A DNA stretch of 35,987 nucleotides from Marinagarivorans algicola. Lineage in GTDB: Bacteria; Pseudomonadota; Gammaproteobacteria; Pseudomonadales; Cellvibrionaceae. Position 1 is the stretch's first letter. Every line of letters starts with the position of its first letter. Position numbers and translations under genes: made by a program. This document shows, in pieces, positions 1-15,000 of the stretch. The DNA lies in contig NZ_LGAK01000053.1 in NCBI RefSeq assembly GCF_001292705.1, positions 1 through 35,987 of the forward strand. Direction: 5' to 3'. Below the pieces are notes generated by a model that did no database searches, had not been told where the DNA came from, and saw only the letters and a list, made by a program, of their open reading frames with translations.

Positions 1-3000
1 TACCGCTTTCACCATCGAGGTTATCGTTATCGGCTCCGCCAATTAAGATATCGTTACCGTTGGCAGCCCTAAGCTCATCCTCACCGGTTGAACCCACCAA
101 CAAATTGTCTCCGGCATCACCAACGGTTTGAGTATCTAAGCGAAGATAAATATCAGCAGGGATAAAGCCCGTACCTGACGAATCAAATACAACTTGAGCT
201 AACTGATTTTGTGTTGATCTAAACCAATCACGAACAACCAGCTGCTCATCTGAGGTACGCAATGAAAGGACGAGGTCATACTCAATTATTGCCCAGCTGA
301 TATCTAACGGCGTAATCCCACTAGTCAGAATAAGTTGATCTACATCTGAAGAGTGAGCAGAAGTATCCCCGTTAACGATGGTGTCATTGCCTGAGCCTGG
401 TGCCCAGAAATAAGTATCGCTGCCGGCACCGCCGTACATAGTATCGATTCCAGCGTTACCGTTAATGACATCATCACCTGCAAAACCACGAATGACTTCA
501 TCGGCATAGGTACCGACTAACTGATCATTTTCAGGGGTTCCATCTCTTGTAACCCCTCCAGCCAGATAGGCAATCGGCGGAGTATCAAATGCTTCAGTGT
601 AACGGCTAATACCTCGAGTAATTCTCAAGTCATCAACATAACCATCCAAAGTGTCACGTGTAGTGGCCGCGGCATTGGCTGTAGCGCCGATGAAGAAAGG
701 CAGGTTATTTGCCAAATTGACTGGTAGCACACCTTGCCCAACCAGAGTACCGTTTAACCACAACTGAGCCAGACCCTTCTTACGCGTCACCGCTATGTGG
801 TACCACTGGTTGCTTTCAAGTTCAGAAGAGCTCGAAATTGAAGTTGCCCCTTCGACTACAAACATCAGTTTTTGTTGGTGAGTTACGAAGAGCGCCCAAG
901 AGCCTGGAGTTAAGCCATCGAAGTTACCTAAAATACTGGAGTACCAGATACTGTCTAGGGAATTTAAGTAAACCCAAGTCTCTACAGAGAAGTCATCAGT
1001 CCCAAATGCCAATTCAGGCTGATTAGCCTCGGTCTCAATCCATGTCACGGCGTCACGTGATAAGGCAAGACTACTGCCACCAAAGCGACTGCGTGCTGAG
1101 GATAGCTCTGCAGCGCCCTGTGCGGTAAAGCTCAGATTTCCGTGCTCAGCTGAATCAAAGAAATTAGTGCTCGCATCATCACCATCAAAGTGCAGCAAGC
1201 TCATGGTATGCGCCCAGTGCTGATCCGTTAATTCAGCTGGGGTCTTCTGAGAGTGCGCCTTTTGCGGAGGAATGAAGTTATCCGTGTAACGCGCAACACC
1301 AGATGTGATACGTACATCATCCATATAGCCATTTAAGTCAAAACGGTATTGCGGATAGCTAACTAGCATATATTGCCCAACGCTAAAGGAGCTACCCACT
1401 TGCTGACGCCCATAAGTGACTGGAGATGTCAGCACTAGCTGGCCATCTACAAACAGCTTATGCCGCTGCCCATCAAAAGTTTGCGCGATATGGTGCCATT
1501 GGTTTTCAGAAACGATGCCAGCTCTAGTTGAGTAGTTGTTGGCTGCCATTTCTGTATCAGAGGTCTGATCCCCTCTGAGTAAAGTAAGGCTACCATCCTC
1601 ACGTACCAAAAGGCCGAGCTCACAGCTATCGCCACTACATCCCTCAGTCCATAAACCATGACCACTGTTCAGCGAGTCATTAACAGAGGCTAGCTCGGTA
1701 ATAAATACCGACCCTTCAATAGTAAACGGTGCACCTGAGTCACTAGGCATTGGAGAGCTCGCTAAAGCTAAGCTATCCATATCGCCATCAAAACGAGCAG
1801 CATAGTCGCCAAACTTGATTTCTAGGTTATCTCGAACAGTATCGCCAGTAGCGGTTACCACTGCAGCGCGAATAGACTGGTCCTCAAACACGCTGATGTT
1901 CTGCTCACCCTCGAAGTCGAGTAACAATGAAACATTGTTCCAGTAGACGTCACCATCTTCTATAACAACAGGCTCTGGGTTTTGGGTACGGAAAGCGTAG
2001 ATAACTTGGCCGCCGGTGAAAGCTTGTAGCTGATAACTGGTGCTTTCGCCCACGATATTTCGGTTGAGCCAAGTGATAACAATACGGTCATCCAGCTCAT
2101 CAACTATCAACTGCCCGATGCCATTACTATTCCATTGATCGTCAATCGGTAACCACTGGTAATCGACCGCTGAGGGCGTTTGCAGCATGAGTCGGCCATC
2201 AGCTGAAATACTGATTGAGCTATAGCTTTCACCTTGAAAGCTATACTCATTTAAAAGCTGCACTACGATACCATCCTCAGTCAAAGTGACTGGATCGGCC
2301 TCTGGTGTGATAAAGGTCCAAGGTACTCTTGTTACAACGATATCCCCCACTTGTGTCGTGCCGTCGAATACCGGCTCAACCAAGTCTGATGCAGCTAATA
2401 AGCTTTGGCCTGCAAGGGTCATGGAGATACTTGCACATAGCAGCCCCTCTACAGCGGGCAAATCGTGGAGACTGAAATAACCATCAATGTCAGAAACACT
2501 GGTTTGTGGATCTCTGTTGTTAGAAACAACGATTCCCGGCAACCCAAGAAACTCGTTGTTGAGTTCGTAAACCAAGCGGCCAAGTAACGAGGTGCCAGGA
2601 TCATCGCTGACGGTGTATGACGCTTCAGCTGAACCAATATTGTTATTGGTATCCTCAAACGTAAACTCAACATCTAGCGATTCTGCACCTACAGGTACGG
2701 TGACGCTTCGGCTATATGGACCATCGTTTGGCAGGTCATATTTCTGACCATTAACGACAAGCTCCGCTCTGGTAATTCGGCCCTGCTCCACAACTGTGGC
2801 TGCTATCAAGGTGTCGACACCTTGAATTAAGACGGTGCTTTGCGTTGGCGAGACGATAGTGACCTGAGGCTCAATCTCATCTTCAGTCAGAGGATGTAGA
2901 TCCTCTGAATCCGTTAGGCCATCCCCATCGGTATCGCCCAAATACAGTTTGGTGCCTGCACTCACTTCATCCTGATTATTTAAGCCGTCTCCATCACTAT

Positions 3001-6000
3001 CCTCAAACTCATCGAAAATACCATCTGTATCACTGTCGGTATTATCTGGATTTAAACCTGCGAGGATTTCATCAGCATTGCTCAATGAGTCTCCATCAAC
3101 ATCACCGTCCTCAGTGAATAACCTTAGCTGGAGCTGATTGCCTACAGAGAAGTCTTGGCTCTCTATGTCTCCAGATAGCTCAAGAGTAACGCTATCACCG
3201 TCTTCAATAGTCAACTCACTCAACAATGGCATTTGCAGCGTTGCAGAAGCAAAGTCGAAGGTTTGTGACTGCTCATTAAACGAGATTTGCGAATTAATAA
3301 TATCTGAAGGCAATATTGAACTAGCCAAGTCTATGCCGAGAGTAAACTTCGCACCTTCTAGAATGTTTGCACTTCTTAGACCAACAATCTCATCACCATA
3401 AATCCACATGCTCGACCTGATATCAATCAGAGCTTCTGGGGTACGAACCACAGCTTCTCGTTGCTCAATTACATCTCCTCTCGCTAAACCTACTAGGCTA
3501 GAGTCGTTTGTGGAGTACACATAACTGCGAGCTAAACCAAGGCTGGAATTAGGCGTAAAGGTCACAGAAAGGCCATCTTCACCCAGCGTGCTGCTACCCG
3601 ATAAAGCCGGACCGTTAGCTATAGTTGATAAGCGGAGTATTGTTCCTGCTTGAGCCATTACAGGCTCATCAAAAATTAACTGTAATTTGAGCTTATTATC
3701 ATTGGTATCCGTTACATAACGAGCGCCACTAATCAAAGGTGGATTAGCAATAAACGTTAGCTCGAATTGACTTGAGATATCTAGTGAGGCAAGTGTGGCT
3801 GCGCTATCAATACTAATGGTGACATTTTCTTGCAGCTCATCATGAACCGTGAAAGACGCCCCTTCAGCTAAGAGCTCAAGACTAATGCTTGAAGACGGAA
3901 GCGACTCCGCCACAGAAGTGATAGTGGCACTACCGCTCACTGAAACTACGACTGAATGAGATTGCGGTGAAAACCAGCGATTTCCAAACGAATCTTGAGC
4001 AATTAAGTTTATCGTAGCGCCATATATATTTTGGACTTCTTTTGTTTCTCCCAGAGCTTGCTCTCGGAAATTATCATCAACTAACACCAAACGCGCTGGA
4101 TCACCCGCAAGAAGCAGCACTTGAGGATTTCCTAGCAAAGGAGCAGTGCTAACCAAATTGTCATGGTCAAAAACCACCACCGGGTCGTTCGCGGCAAAAC
4201 CAAAACTGTGCACTTTAGCCACGGTGCCTGCATTAATCGCAATATTGGCGACGCCTGCTTGTAAGGTGAATTGGGCCGTGGGTAAGCCATCAATCACTGC
4301 AACGGTTACGCTGTTATCGGCAAAGGCAAAATTAGCCGTTGGCAAGGCTAGCGTTAATGCCGCCGTGTTATCTGAACCAACAAAGTTACCTTGGCTATCA
4401 ATAGCGCGGGCCGTTAAGGTAAAGGTCTCACCCACGGTTACAGGCTCGATGTAATCAATATGAATAGCGCTGGTTTGGCCGGGCTCTAGCGTAAAGGGAA
4501 AGTCGACCGAGGCAACGCCTGAGAACGCGGGTAAATTTGCCCGTAAAATATACTGCCCTGCCGCACGTAATGTATTAACGGCAATACTGCTTTGGCCGGT
4601 TTGGCCGGTTAAGCTACTGCCTAATACTTGCTGCGTATTGGTTGGTGTAATGAGTGTCCACTGCACCCTAACATTATTAACCGGGCGTGCGGCACTATCG
4701 CGTACGGTAGCACTAAAGGTAGGCTCAGCACCCACTTGCACAGCTGCTGGGTTAGTGGCTGCAAATACAATATTATTCGGTAAACCCGTTAGTGTTATGG
4801 TTTGTGCTGGCCCGATCGCTACATTATTTAGGCCATCGTTTAAGGTCACGTAATAATCAAAGCTAGCGCCAAAGCTAGGCAGTTTGACACTAAAGTGGGT
4901 GTCATTAGTGCTTACAGTACGCTCAGCCATTAATTGATCGGCACTATTGTATAAGCCTACGGTTAATGCACGGCTATCATCGGCTGCCAATAGCCCTGCA
5001 ACACTAATACTAATGTTTTGGTTATATAAGCCGGTATTAGGCCCTGTAATAGTCAGTAAAGTGGCATCGGGTGTGGTATCGGGTACAACCGCAATCACTT
5101 GTGTTGCTAGCTCGCTTTGCTGCCCAACAATATCTACCGCCGTCACACTTAATACAGGGTTTTGCGTTTCGGTAATACGCGCTAAACGCTGATCGGTTAA
5201 TGATATTGTTTGGTTAAAGCTTGTTGCACCAAACACCTCAAACTCTTGGTGCTCATTACCAAAGTCTACAATCACTTTGGCTATGCCTACATCATCTACA
5301 GCCTGCACTGTAATGTCAAAGCTAGCGCGCTCTTTAATTTGCGCCGGTGCCGTTAAGTCGCTAATCACTGGCAGCGCATCGGCACCGATGGTAAACGGTA
5401 ACGTGGTTTGTATTGTGCGGCCTGCGCTATCGGTCACCTCCACGCTTGCCGTGTAACTACCCACAACAGGCGCATTCAGTACATGCGTGAGCTCGCCGGC
5501 ACTAAAGGTTGCGGCAACCACTTGCGCAGGCTCTGAGCCCTGGGTGAGCTTTAATAAGGCTTGGGCAACGTGGCCTTCGGCATCGCTGACGGTGGCAATA
5601 ATACTTAATGGGTGGCCTTGTGCTGCCATGTTTGCCCCTATTAGCGCCTTGCCTTCTAGTCGAATCGTCGCGGTAGGGTCATTGCTATCGGTGAGTCGCT
5701 CAAAGCGTACCGGCTGCGATTGGGCCACATTACCGTACACATCAACAGCACGTGCTTTAACAAAGCTACCACTTTGCGCCACGGCAAACGCGCGTTCAAT
5801 ACTATAAATAGGGCCAACGCGTTTTGCCAAATACTGATACGGCCCGGCTTCGCTATTGGATAGGTAAAATTCCACTTGTGCTATCGGCTGACTAGCATTT
5901 AATACCTGCGCCTCTAGCTGCACGGGTGTTGGCCAGTAGCTTGGTGTGGTAACCGCCATATTGACGGTAAAGGTGTTGGCTGGTGTACTGCCTGTATGCA

Positions 6001-9000
6001 GCAAAATCGGTCGCGCCGCACTTTTCAGTAGGCCGCTATTAGCTAGATCGTCACTGAATAGATCACCGTTGAGCGCTTCAATGTGGGCAACCACGTTAAA
6101 GTGCTGCCCGTTAGGTAGGCTGGCGGGCACCTGGAACTGTACATCAAAAGGGGTGGTATGGCTGCGCGCAACCACAGTACCATTGACCGTGTAAGTGACG
6201 CGGGCAATCCCGGCACTATCAGCCACAGCCGCATACACCGTTTGCCCAGCGACAACGGCACGCAATACCGAAGGAGCATTAAGGTCGGTATTGGCACCAA
6301 GCAAGGCTTGGGGTAATGCATAAACAGAGACACCTAAGCGACCCATACCTATGGCTAACAAGCCTTGTTCAGAGGCCAGTGCTGTGACACGGGCCGCGGT
6401 AGGCAGGGCTAACGCGTTGAGTGTGTTGCGCTGTAAATCAAAGGCAACCACTTTATGGTCGGCTTGATCACTCAATGCTAACCAGAGTACGCCCTGCCCT
6501 GGCGCCATCGCCGTGATAGCACCGGCATTCGCCCAGCGAGTTTGTTGCTGCGAATAAAGGTCGATACGGACTAAATCAGTTTGATCTGTGAAATAAATAT
6601 GCTGCCCACTCAACCACCAAGGACCTGTGGCCTGCGCTGGTATAATAATAGCGCTGTCGAGTATTTCATCACTCACATCGCTGGCGCTATTAGCAAAAAC
6701 CCCTGAGGCAGGCACAGCTAACACCACAAAGTTGCCAGCATCGGTTGAGGCAACAACAGTGTTGCCCACCGCTTGAACGGCTGTAATGGCCTCATTGACC
6801 GGCAGCTCGAGCTGCAGCGTGTTGTTGTTCTTTTTGGCATTGAGCCATAAAACATTATCGGTGGCCACAATCACATACCGAGAGGTTTGCGCCATCGCCG
6901 ACCAATCCTGCCCCTCAACAACGTTATATACCCCACCTGTTTGCTTGCTTTGGCGGCGCACACGCTTTTGCTCGGGCTGTAAAAAGTAACGATAGGCTTC
7001 ATCAGCCATCACCGCGACAGCTTTTTCGTTAAAGGCTTGCGCAGGGAAGCCTTGGCGTGCCCAAGTGCCGTTCGTCTTCCATTGGTAAATATGTGCACCA
7101 AAGTTATCGGCTGCACTCATAAGCTCGCCATTATCAAAGGCAAGGTCTTGTATGTATCCTTTAGCACCATCAGGTGCAGCGGCAGTGGCGTAAAGGGGTG
7201 TTAATGCGCTAGAGGCTTGCGTTAATGCTAATTGCTCACCATTGCTGAGTAATAACTTGCCTTGGCTCCACGCCAATACCGTATTGGCAGGCCAGTGGTA
7301 TGCCCAAGACCCAGATACGGTAAGGCCATGGTCACCCAAGACTTTTAAGGCACTAATAGTCTCTTTGTCGGCGTCTATGGCTAACAATCCGCTATCTGAG
7401 GCTATGAATTGCTCAGCGGTAATATTGGTGGCTAAAAGGTGGGTAATAAAGCCTGGGTGACTAGCGTCGGCCGTTGGGCGTAGCTGCCATAACTCACCGG
7501 CTTTGGCTTTAACGTACACGCTATTACCCGTGCTAATAAAGCTCACCAAGTTATTGTGCGTAAAGCGTCCACGCTCTACACCCTCTGGGGTTAGCCAATA
7601 AAGAGTGCTGTCGCTCATGGCTAATACACTGTGGCCAAACGTGCCTATTTGGGTAATGTTTGATAAGGCTTTTGAGCTTATTGCCTGTAAGGCATTACCC
7701 ACTAACGTATAGCTGTCGACCCCCGATGGGGTTTGCATAACCACCATTGGGCCGTTGGCTTTGATAGCGACAACATCTGTCGCTGGCAAGGTGGTAAGCA
7801 CCTCTAAGGTATCGCCATCAATAATCAGTAATTGCCCATTACCTAAGGCCATAATCCGCGAGTCGGCCACCGCTAAATGCGTAGGTGCCATGGGCAATAT
7901 CCGTTCGCGACCGGCATCATTCCACAGGACATTACCGGTACTGGCCCAGTATCCGCCTGCCACTGGTGCTATGACATCAAAAGCTCGGCCACCGGCAACC
8001 ACCGATAACACCCGTGCAGGGAGTACTTGGCGCTGCTGCTCAATCACTTGCTGATTACCGTTGCCGTCATCAAGGGTTGCCCTAACAATCAACGATGTGA
8101 CTGATGTTGGAACCTCAAAATGCAGTGTGTCTGTGCCTGTGGCTAAACGCTGATTGTCTTGATCTATAATTTCGAGCGTTGCGGTGACTGTTGCCAAGTT
8201 ATTGCTATCGGTCACGGTTAAATTTAAGACACTTTGTGCATACATGATCGCTGCTAGCCCTTCTATTTGCGGGCTAGGCAAAGTGTTTTCGGGGGCTACA
8301 CGCACAGAACGTGTTATGGCTTGATGCGCATATTCATCACCCATAAACGCTTGTACATTCACGGTATAGGTTTCTAGTTGCGCTACAGCGGGCAAGCGTA
8401 GGCTAACCTTCGCGCTAGCACTTGTTGTCACCCACTGAGTGATGGTATCGCCATTAAAGGTTTTTAAGCTAATTAACACCGCTTTTAATAAACGGTCTTC
8501 GAGTGTGGTATCAATCGCATAACTAAAGGACAGCTCGCTAGATTCGGCCATTACAGCATTATTACTAAACCCTGTAATGCTCATGCCAACGTTCGCACTA
8601 CCATTAGGGGTAAGGGTGATAGTACTGGCATCCATTAATACCTCATCAGCTAACCAAGACACGCTTTGGGTTGCGCCTGTGGCTGGTAAAGCTAACCAAC
8701 TAAAGGCGCTATCGGCCAAGGTTGTAACCGGTAAAGTATTGACCGTAACGGTATTAGCTGCACCCGCTGTTAAGGTGAGTGATAAAGGCACAAAAGCCTG
8801 CGCCGCGATAACTTGGCTGGCCACAGGTTTAAGCTCGCCTTGTGCTGCGCTGGCGGGGGTTACCGTAAGCCTTTGCCCTTCAGTTATGCCGCCGTGGAAG
8901 TGAATCGCTGCATTGAGCGTGCCGCCTACACTATGGCGGCGACTGATTAACCAAGCCTGCCCTTTAACAGACGCTTCAGCAAAATGGGTATCGTATTGGC

Positions 9001-12000
9001 CAATATTCACAATGGGCTGAGCCGGTACGGCCTGCCCGTTCGCATCAGTAAAAACAACCTGCTCAAACGCGGTGTGCGCAGCAGCTCTATCAATAGCAAC
9101 CCCATCAATAACCGCCCCATCAATAACGACTAAGTGCGCTAACGGTAAGCTGTAAGTGTGTAAGACCGGTGCCTTAAGGGCGCTATCAACCTGTACATCA
9201 CGCCCAACAATATCACCATTTGCGCCAATCCAGCGCCATTGGCTTGGGGTAATCGCAAGATGGGCTGTTGCTTCAAAGACGCGCGCAATAAGTTCGCCGC
9301 CGCGCCAAGCCTGCCAGCTCACATCAGTCAATGTGCCGCGGGTACGCAACCAGGTTATGTCGCCGTCTATTAAAGCGGCCTCCACGGGCTGCTCACTCAA
9401 CCACTGCACCGCAGATACATAAGACCCGTCGGCGGTTATGTTCCAACGCTGAGTGTTACCCTGCTCATCCCAAAGCACTAAAGCGGTTGGCTCGGCATGC
9501 ATACCTGTAAAGGTCTGCGTAAGGGCTATTGAAGCCACTGGCTGTAATTGTGGCATACCGCTTAATGGCGAGCCTTCACCCAAGCCAACGCTATAAGCCA
9601 TAACACTGTCGCCCGTTAGCACCCACAAGCGCCCTGCTGCAACAGCCAAGGCACTGGCATGTTGCACATCAACACCGGCCACTAAACCCTGTGCTACGGT
9701 AAGGTCAAAAGCGGTCACAATATCGCCATAGCGCACAAAGGCAAAGTGGCCTGATGCACCGACAAGCTCGCCGTGTAAACGACCGCTGTACTCGGTAAGC
9801 CCTGCGCTTGATTGGCTCCAATAATGCCATTGGCGTAAGCCGTTGTCTTGGCTGACCAATAAAACACCGCTACCGGTAAAGGTGAGCTCTTCTATTTGCC
9901 CGTATGGTAAGCGGGCAATCACTTGTGCACTATCACGTACAATAATACCGCCACCAAAAACTTGCTCTGCCCACACAACACCGGCGCCATAGGTGCTGGC
10001 GGCTGTGAGTGCTACCACTTCACGGTTTGGCTCTGGGGTATAGTAAGGCTTAGGCTCTGCGCTAAAGTAGGCTTCTTTGGTTAACGTGTGTTTGGTTGAG
10101 ACTGTATGGCCAGAAACATCTTCTAATAAGGCCTCTAAATGCACATTACCGCTGTTAACCGTGGTTTGAATTGTATGCTCAGTGTTAAAGCCAAAGGCCT
10201 CTGGCTCACGATTAGGCTCATCCATCACAATGTGTGAACGCTCTGAATAATCAGTCATCTGCGCTGGCGCTGCTGCACTAAAGCGTACAGAAGTACCCGC
10301 AAGTACTGTGCGATGAGGTGACACTAATAGCTGTGCCGGTGTTTTAATACCGTCATCAGCCAACACATTCACATACGCTGTTGCCGTAAGCGTGCGGCCA
10401 TTGTAAGTGGCCTGTGCACGCACGACAATTAAGCCATTCGATAAGTTGGCGGGCACAGTCATTGACGCTAAACCCGACTCAGCCATTACAACGATGGGGG
10501 CAATAACAGGGTTGGCGGCGTCGCCACCCCAATCAAAGTGTAGGGTCGCTTGCGCTACCCCTTGCATATGCAACTGCCAATTAACCGTTTGGCCGGCTCT
10601 TAGTGTTACGCCATTTTGAGGGGTTATAAAAGTCAGCTCAGGCACGGATGATTGGCCATCAACAGGTTGTAGCGTGATGGTTTTTAGCGCGCTTGTTAAA
10701 CCATTCAAATCGCGAGCGCGGGCATGCACAGTCAAGGTTTTGTCATTATCAGGGACCGCTAAGGCATACACATTAGTGCCGATCACATCTTGGCATTGAG
10801 CGGTGGCAATAGCATCACCCACACACACTTCAACCTGGGCAATACCTGTTTGATCAAAGCTTTGCACAACAATATCAACCACTTCGCCTTTGGGTACAAA
10901 AGTCCCATCAGCCGGCGACACAATATCGACAACCGGCGCAGTCGTGTCTTTGTGAATCACTACATCACCGGTAAATAACACCACACGCGTATCCCCTGTC
11001 AGGCCATATTCGACACGCAGTGATGTTGTGGTGGTTAACGAGTCATCCGTTGTTAACGTCTTTAAACGGGCTGCTTTATAGGTGTAACTAACAATACCTG
11101 TTTCACGGTTTAAGTGAGCCTTGCGCCAAGGCCCACGACTATCGGTGCGCACTAATACGGCTTTTTCACCGGATTGAATCAGGCGGGTATCACCGGTTAA
11201 CTGATAAGACAATGTCACAGTATTGAGCTCTTCAATACGCAAAGGTGCATGGCCAAATACAGCATTTAACTGCGGGTTAGCTACTGGAAAGCGATAACCA
11301 CGTTCGGCGGCATTGGTACCATCACTGACACGTATGAGCAGTAGTACATCAGCAAAACTAGCGGCAACATCAAAACGTAAATCGGCGGTACCGATTTTGC
11401 TCGTTGTCAGCGGTAACCATGCCGACAGCCAAGTTAAACCGTCATCACCGGATAGGCGATAGCTGTATTTAAGTTGCTTATCGACAGCGACATTATCACG
11501 CGCTAACGCACGGAATAAATAAGATGAGCCGGATTTTAACGCACTACCACTTTGTACCGCGATGCCTTGCTCATTGGTGAGTGTCATTGTGCCAACATTG
11601 GGCGCTAATAAATCATTCGCGACAAATTCACTGTGTAAAACACCGCCAATGACTACATTATTATCAACCGGTAAATTACCCTGTAAATCAACCAAGCCCG
11701 AGATCGTTATACGATAAACCGCATTGTGCTCAAGGCTTTGGCCGGGTTTAAGGCCAAGCGTTAAGGCATAGTTTGACACCTCTAAAGCAAAACGCTCCGA
11801 AATATCAACCTGTGGTTCTTCACGCACCTGATAATCTTTAAACACTTGGGTTACCTGCCAAGTCATATCAGCGGCTAATGGCTCGGTGACGGTTAATACT
11901 AAGGGCTTGGTGTACCCTAAGCTTTGCAGTAACGTCACTTGTGGAGCGGTATCATCAACAGCACCAATACTGCCTTGATCAAAGATCACTTGTTCACCGG

Positions 12001-15000
12001 TTGAGCGGCGCACTAAAGCCAGCGTGTAACGCTCGCCTAATAATGCGTTAGGGGCGATAAAATGTAGGCCTGTTGCATCGCGTGTAAACGCGACTTGGTT
12101 ATTGTTTGCCGGTACAATATTGCGATTAATGGCAAACCAATGCGCCGTCACATCAGAACTTAAACCTGATGCAGTGACTGTAATAAGAGAGCCACCTGAA
12201 TCACTGACTCCGCCATCTATGGCTATTACATCATCAATCGCGAGTGGCGCGACCACCTCTAATAAGGCGGGGAGTGTTTGCACTAAACCCTGACTATAAG
12301 CACGCAGACTTAACAAGCCTTGCGTGGGTATTTGAATGTCTAATTGCAGTGTCTTAGCATTGCTAGCGACAGTCCAATTTGCAGCGGTATAAATCAAGCC
12401 GCCAATATCAAGCTGCTCTAATTGATCGAGCGACTCGCCGTGCACTGTTACGGTGGTTGCAACATCACTTAAAATAACCTTGGGCGCTATTGTGTGCACC
12501 TTAGCGTCGGTTAAGCCAAACAATGGTTCGGTCGTGATATGGCGCGGCATATCATACGTCATAGCGCCGCCTTTAATCGAAGACTGCACACCTGAAATAG
12601 ACAGCTGATACGATTCACCTAAGACATAATTTTGTGCCGGCTTAAAGGTTAATACATCGCCTTGTACCTGAGAAAGTCCCTCAATGTGAGTGTTTGTATT
12701 TTGAGAGGTTACCGCAATAGATGCCTCATAAAAATCATCCAAACGGCCTGCCAACACCAGCCCAATATTTTGATCGGGCAATGCTAATACACTAGGTGCT
12801 ATATCACTGACATTTGCCAAAGGGACTAATGCTGTAAAGTATTGCCCGTTGTTTGTATGCCACTCTAATAAATTGCGGGTAAAACGTAAGCGACTGAGTT
12901 GACGTATTTGAATACCGGTATTAATACGGGTAATGGGCGCCAAGACTAATTGCTGTTCAGCAACACTCGCATCATAAAGCTGAATGCCATCATCATTGGC
13001 GACAACCAATAATTCGCCATTGAGTGCGAGTGATAAATACTCAGAAGCGCCAAGCGGTAATTGAGCATAATAAGTATCGCCGGCAACCAGATGATTGAGC
13101 GACCAAACGAAGACATTATTGCGATTGGCCAGCAATAAATTATTTGTGCCTGCAAAAAGCTTTTGCGGATTTGTGCCGTTGTGCTCAACCGTGCGAATAA
13201 TAGTCTTTAAATCATTGAGTAATCGCACTTCGATCGTTGTATCATAAAGCACAAACACTTTTTCATCGATATTGATCACATCTATCGGCTGAGTACTCAG
13301 TGGCGACTCTTGAAGTACGGCACTGGTAACACTGCCGTAGTAAAGTGCTTGCTCGGTACGCGCCATAAGCAAGCCATTATGTAAGCGAATATCCGAATAG
13401 CTTTGTGCAAAATCATTACGAATCACTTGGCTAATGACCGGAACATACAAATTGCTAATATCAAATATTGTAATATCGCCGGTTACCTTGCCTAAAACAG
13501 CGATGTAGCCACCATCGGTTGCTATAGCTGCGGCAGGTTCAGTTAATGCCCCCTGTGAAAGTAATAAGGGTAAACGGCTGTCTTGTAAAGTGAATACGCG
13601 AAGCTCTTTCGCTGTTGCTGCCACCATTATTTGACGACTGCGATCGGACACTCCCAAAGCGCCTAAAGCCAACCCTCCATCAATAATCACCTCTAGCGAC
13701 TGATCAATAGCAGTATCTGCGGCGAAGGTGCCGTTAGATAGTTCGATTGACAGTGTGCCTAAAGTATCTTGTGGTGCCAAAAAGCTGATGGTCTGTGCAT
13801 CTTCTACCCGTACATCTAATACTGGTGCGCCATTAATGCGCACACGCGTATCACGATTAATACCCTCACCTTGAATACCGATCACTTCACCGGCATTAAA
13901 CAGCAGCGTGCGCTCGTTCTTCATCAATTTTTCGGTTATTCGATCATAAAGTCCAATGGCTTTAATCGTAGGGTCAGTCACATAACTAAAGGCTGCACTG
14001 TCAAAATCGACTAAGCTGCCATTCGAGACACTCACACCCACAACACGGTTTTGTTGCGGCGCACTTAATAAGGCCGGCAGCACAATGGTCAGTTCACTGG
14101 CGCTAATAAAGGTTACCGCATCGCTTGGGATTGTTTGGCCACCAATACTGATTATTGTATCTTCGGTAAAATATTGACCATACAGGGTAAGCGTTTCGCC
14201 ACCGCGCCAGCTCAGTGCTGACGGTGAAACATCATCAATGACTGGCCGGCTGCCCGCCTCTACCGTAAACCTAAAGGTATAAGCTTCACCAAGTTCATTG
14301 CCATGTAAATCTTTTAGCCACGGCTCAAATGTGATTTGGTATTGTTTACCGGCCACCAGAGCGCTCGTGGGGACAACACGTAATAAACCGCCATCATTAT
14401 TTACACGCTGACTCAGTGCAATATCAACCACCGTATTATCGCTGTCGCCCACTAGCGCTAACGAAGCAGGCAGTACAGAGTCGACTAACTGCGCTTGATT
14501 TAACAAGCGATTAAATTGAATTTCAATCGCTTGATTAGCCGGATGTACATCACCGACTAAAGGCACTTGTGACACCACAGTCAAAGTACTATTGACGATA
14601 GTATTTAATGAGCCACCCATATAATTTACAGATTCATCAATAGGGTTTTCTTTAGCTTCACCGTCAATTAATGCAAAGGTAGCGCCGGCATAAATAGCCT
14701 CGGGGCTAAAGGCAAAGCTATTAACGTTACCTGTCACAGCAAAATAATCGCTTAAGGTGATTTCTTGGTTAAAGATTCCATTCATCCATGGCGCTATATT
14801 AAATAACTGTAAATCACCTTGTCCTGATGCCACATAGAGCGTTTGCCCAACCACCGATAAATCACCCGCAAAAAGCCCACCATGCTGCACAAGGTTATGC
14901 AGCGCTAGCTCGGCAACAGGTTCAAGCGATAAGCCATCTATTTCATAAACCAAAACAGAGGCATTATCACCGGTAGAAACTAATAATAAATTATGGTAGA

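Noticed and set aside
2-545. Separate RTX toxin gene at the left edge
   Set aside because: The RTX repeats are in the same frame as the LamG domains and the giant frame, with no stop or start between them.
6330-8059. Enzymatic PQQ dehydrogenase
   Set aside because: Only propeller-like strands are visible; no cofactor-binding or catalytic residues of such enzymes could be recognised.
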